From: an uncultured Oscillibacter sp.
GTDB lineage: Bacteria; Bacillota; Clostridia; Oscillospirales; Oscillospiraceae
NCBI GenBank assembly: GCA_910585245.1
Contig: CAJUCO010000043.1
Location: forward strand, 1-20,916
DNA: 20,916 nucleotides
Reading direction: 5' to 3'
The translations under genes and the position numbers were made by a program. This document shows positions 20,603-20,916 of this stretch, in pieces; position 1 is the stretch's first letter, and each line of letters begins with the position of its first letter. The notes under the pieces are model-generated. The model ran no database searches, had not been told where the DNA came from, and saw nothing but the letters and a program-made list of their open reading frames with translations.

Positions 20603-20682
20603 CCTACTTTTACCCTTCGGGCATACGGGGACTCTAAGCGGCAAAGCCGCCAAGAGTCCCCATATCTTTCAAGAAAAGTAGG
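20603..20682. repeat. Nested inverted repeat abutting the decarboxylase stop codon
   Basis: Outer arms CCTACTTTT (20603-20611) and AAAAGTAGG (20674-20682). Inner arms GGGGACTCT (20627-20635) and AGAGTCCCC (20653-20661), with GCGGC/GCCGC inside them. The right outer arm touches the stop codon of the minus-strand gene. It may serve as its 3'-end hairpin, but no U-tract follows. Confidence 0.65.
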
Positions 20683-20916
20683 TCAGCCCTTGAACTCCAC
20701 AAACAGCTCCCGGACGGCGTTAGGGTCCGCCGGGGCGGCCTTGGCCGGAGCCGCAGGCGCAGTGGCGGGCTCGTCGTGGGGCCCGTCCCGCCAAGCCAGG
20801 AACTTGGGGGCCACCTGGGGGAACAGCGCCAGGGACAGCACGTCCTCGTCGCTCTTGGCGATGTCCTTGAACTCCTCCCGGTACTTCTCCACCTCCGGCT
20901 GGAGCTGGTCCGCCGG
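20683..20916 (-). CDS. Oxaloacetate decarboxylase alpha / pyruvate carboxylase B-type subunit, C-terminal fragment
   Basis: The last 77 residues of a biotin-dependent carboxyltransferase subunit; the gene continues beyond the right edge. The visible part PADQLQPEVEKYREEF then SDEDVLSLALFPQVAPKFLAWRDG is the end of the conserved PYC/OADA domain (the family has PADxLxPE and DVLxYALFPQVA). A flexible Ala/Pro linker follows (EPATAPAAPAKAAPADPN), and the protein ends NAVRELFVEFKG without a biotinyl domain. The biotin carrier must therefore be a separate gene, as in multi-subunit decarboxylases. Oxaloacetate decarboxylase alpha and pyruvate carboxylase subunit B cannot be told apart from this fragment. 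It converges with the padR operon. Confidence 0.85.
   Translation of the reverse strand, partial: PADQLQPEVEKYREEFKDIAKSDEDVLSLALFPQVAPKFLAWRDGPHDEPATAPAAPAKAAPADPNAVRELFVEFKG

Noticed and set aside
20297..20682. CRISPR array
   Set aside because: The repeats are hairpins of different sequence and spacing, with no regular direct repeat-spacer pattern and no cas genes.

Overview
The window reads as a high-GC chromosomal segment from an anaerobic, spore-forming, flagellated member of the Clostridia, most likely Oscillospiraceae-like. This is inferred from SpoVT, type III glutamine synthetase, an asparagine T-box, the holB-ricT gene pair, a sigma-D type flagellin promoter, strong AGGAGG ribosome binding sites and GC-rich codon use. 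No taxonomic search was possible.

Left edge (1-1156): AT-richer mobile-DNA debris. It holds the catalytic C-terminus of a tyrosine recombinase and a badly decayed IS1-type transposase. Next (1191-2993), a near-consensus promoter leads into a small membrane/zinc-ribbon gene broken at a C8 tract, a type I L-asparaginase and a four-helix membrane protein. Then holB (DNA polymerase III delta') overlaps ricT (PSP1/Fe-S protein with a long basic tail), closed by a bidirectional terminator at 5171-5205.

Minus-strand nitrogen block (5276-9420): asnB sits behind an Asn-specific T-box leader, followed by glnN (GSIII). GSIII makes glutamine and AsnB uses it to make asparagine; asparaginase at 1546 runs the opposite reaction. 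Then spoVT (minus), and a single large flagellin gene (plus) behind a sigma-D promoter and a long structured leader.

Middle (12461-15030, minus): a coiled-coil/zinc-ribbon protein, a PepSY-repeat membrane protein, and two low-GC genes (GNAT acetyltransferase and a small membrane protein). Right part (15276-18114, plus): tRNA-Arg(CCU), lrgAB, a 16-cysteine protein and an alpha/beta hydrolase. This block is flanked by two 87-bp direct repeat copies. Last, a PadR-controlled operon (padR plus two single-pass proteins) with an operator across its -10 box, an intergenic array of nested hairpins, and the 3' end of a biotin-dependent decarboxylase/carboxylase alpha subunit on the minus strand.

Most of the window is ordinary core genome. 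The parts that are hardest to explain are the two families of dispersed hairpin repeats, the PadR operon with its two orphan surface-type proteins, the flagellin leader, and the frameshifted zinc-ribbon gene.
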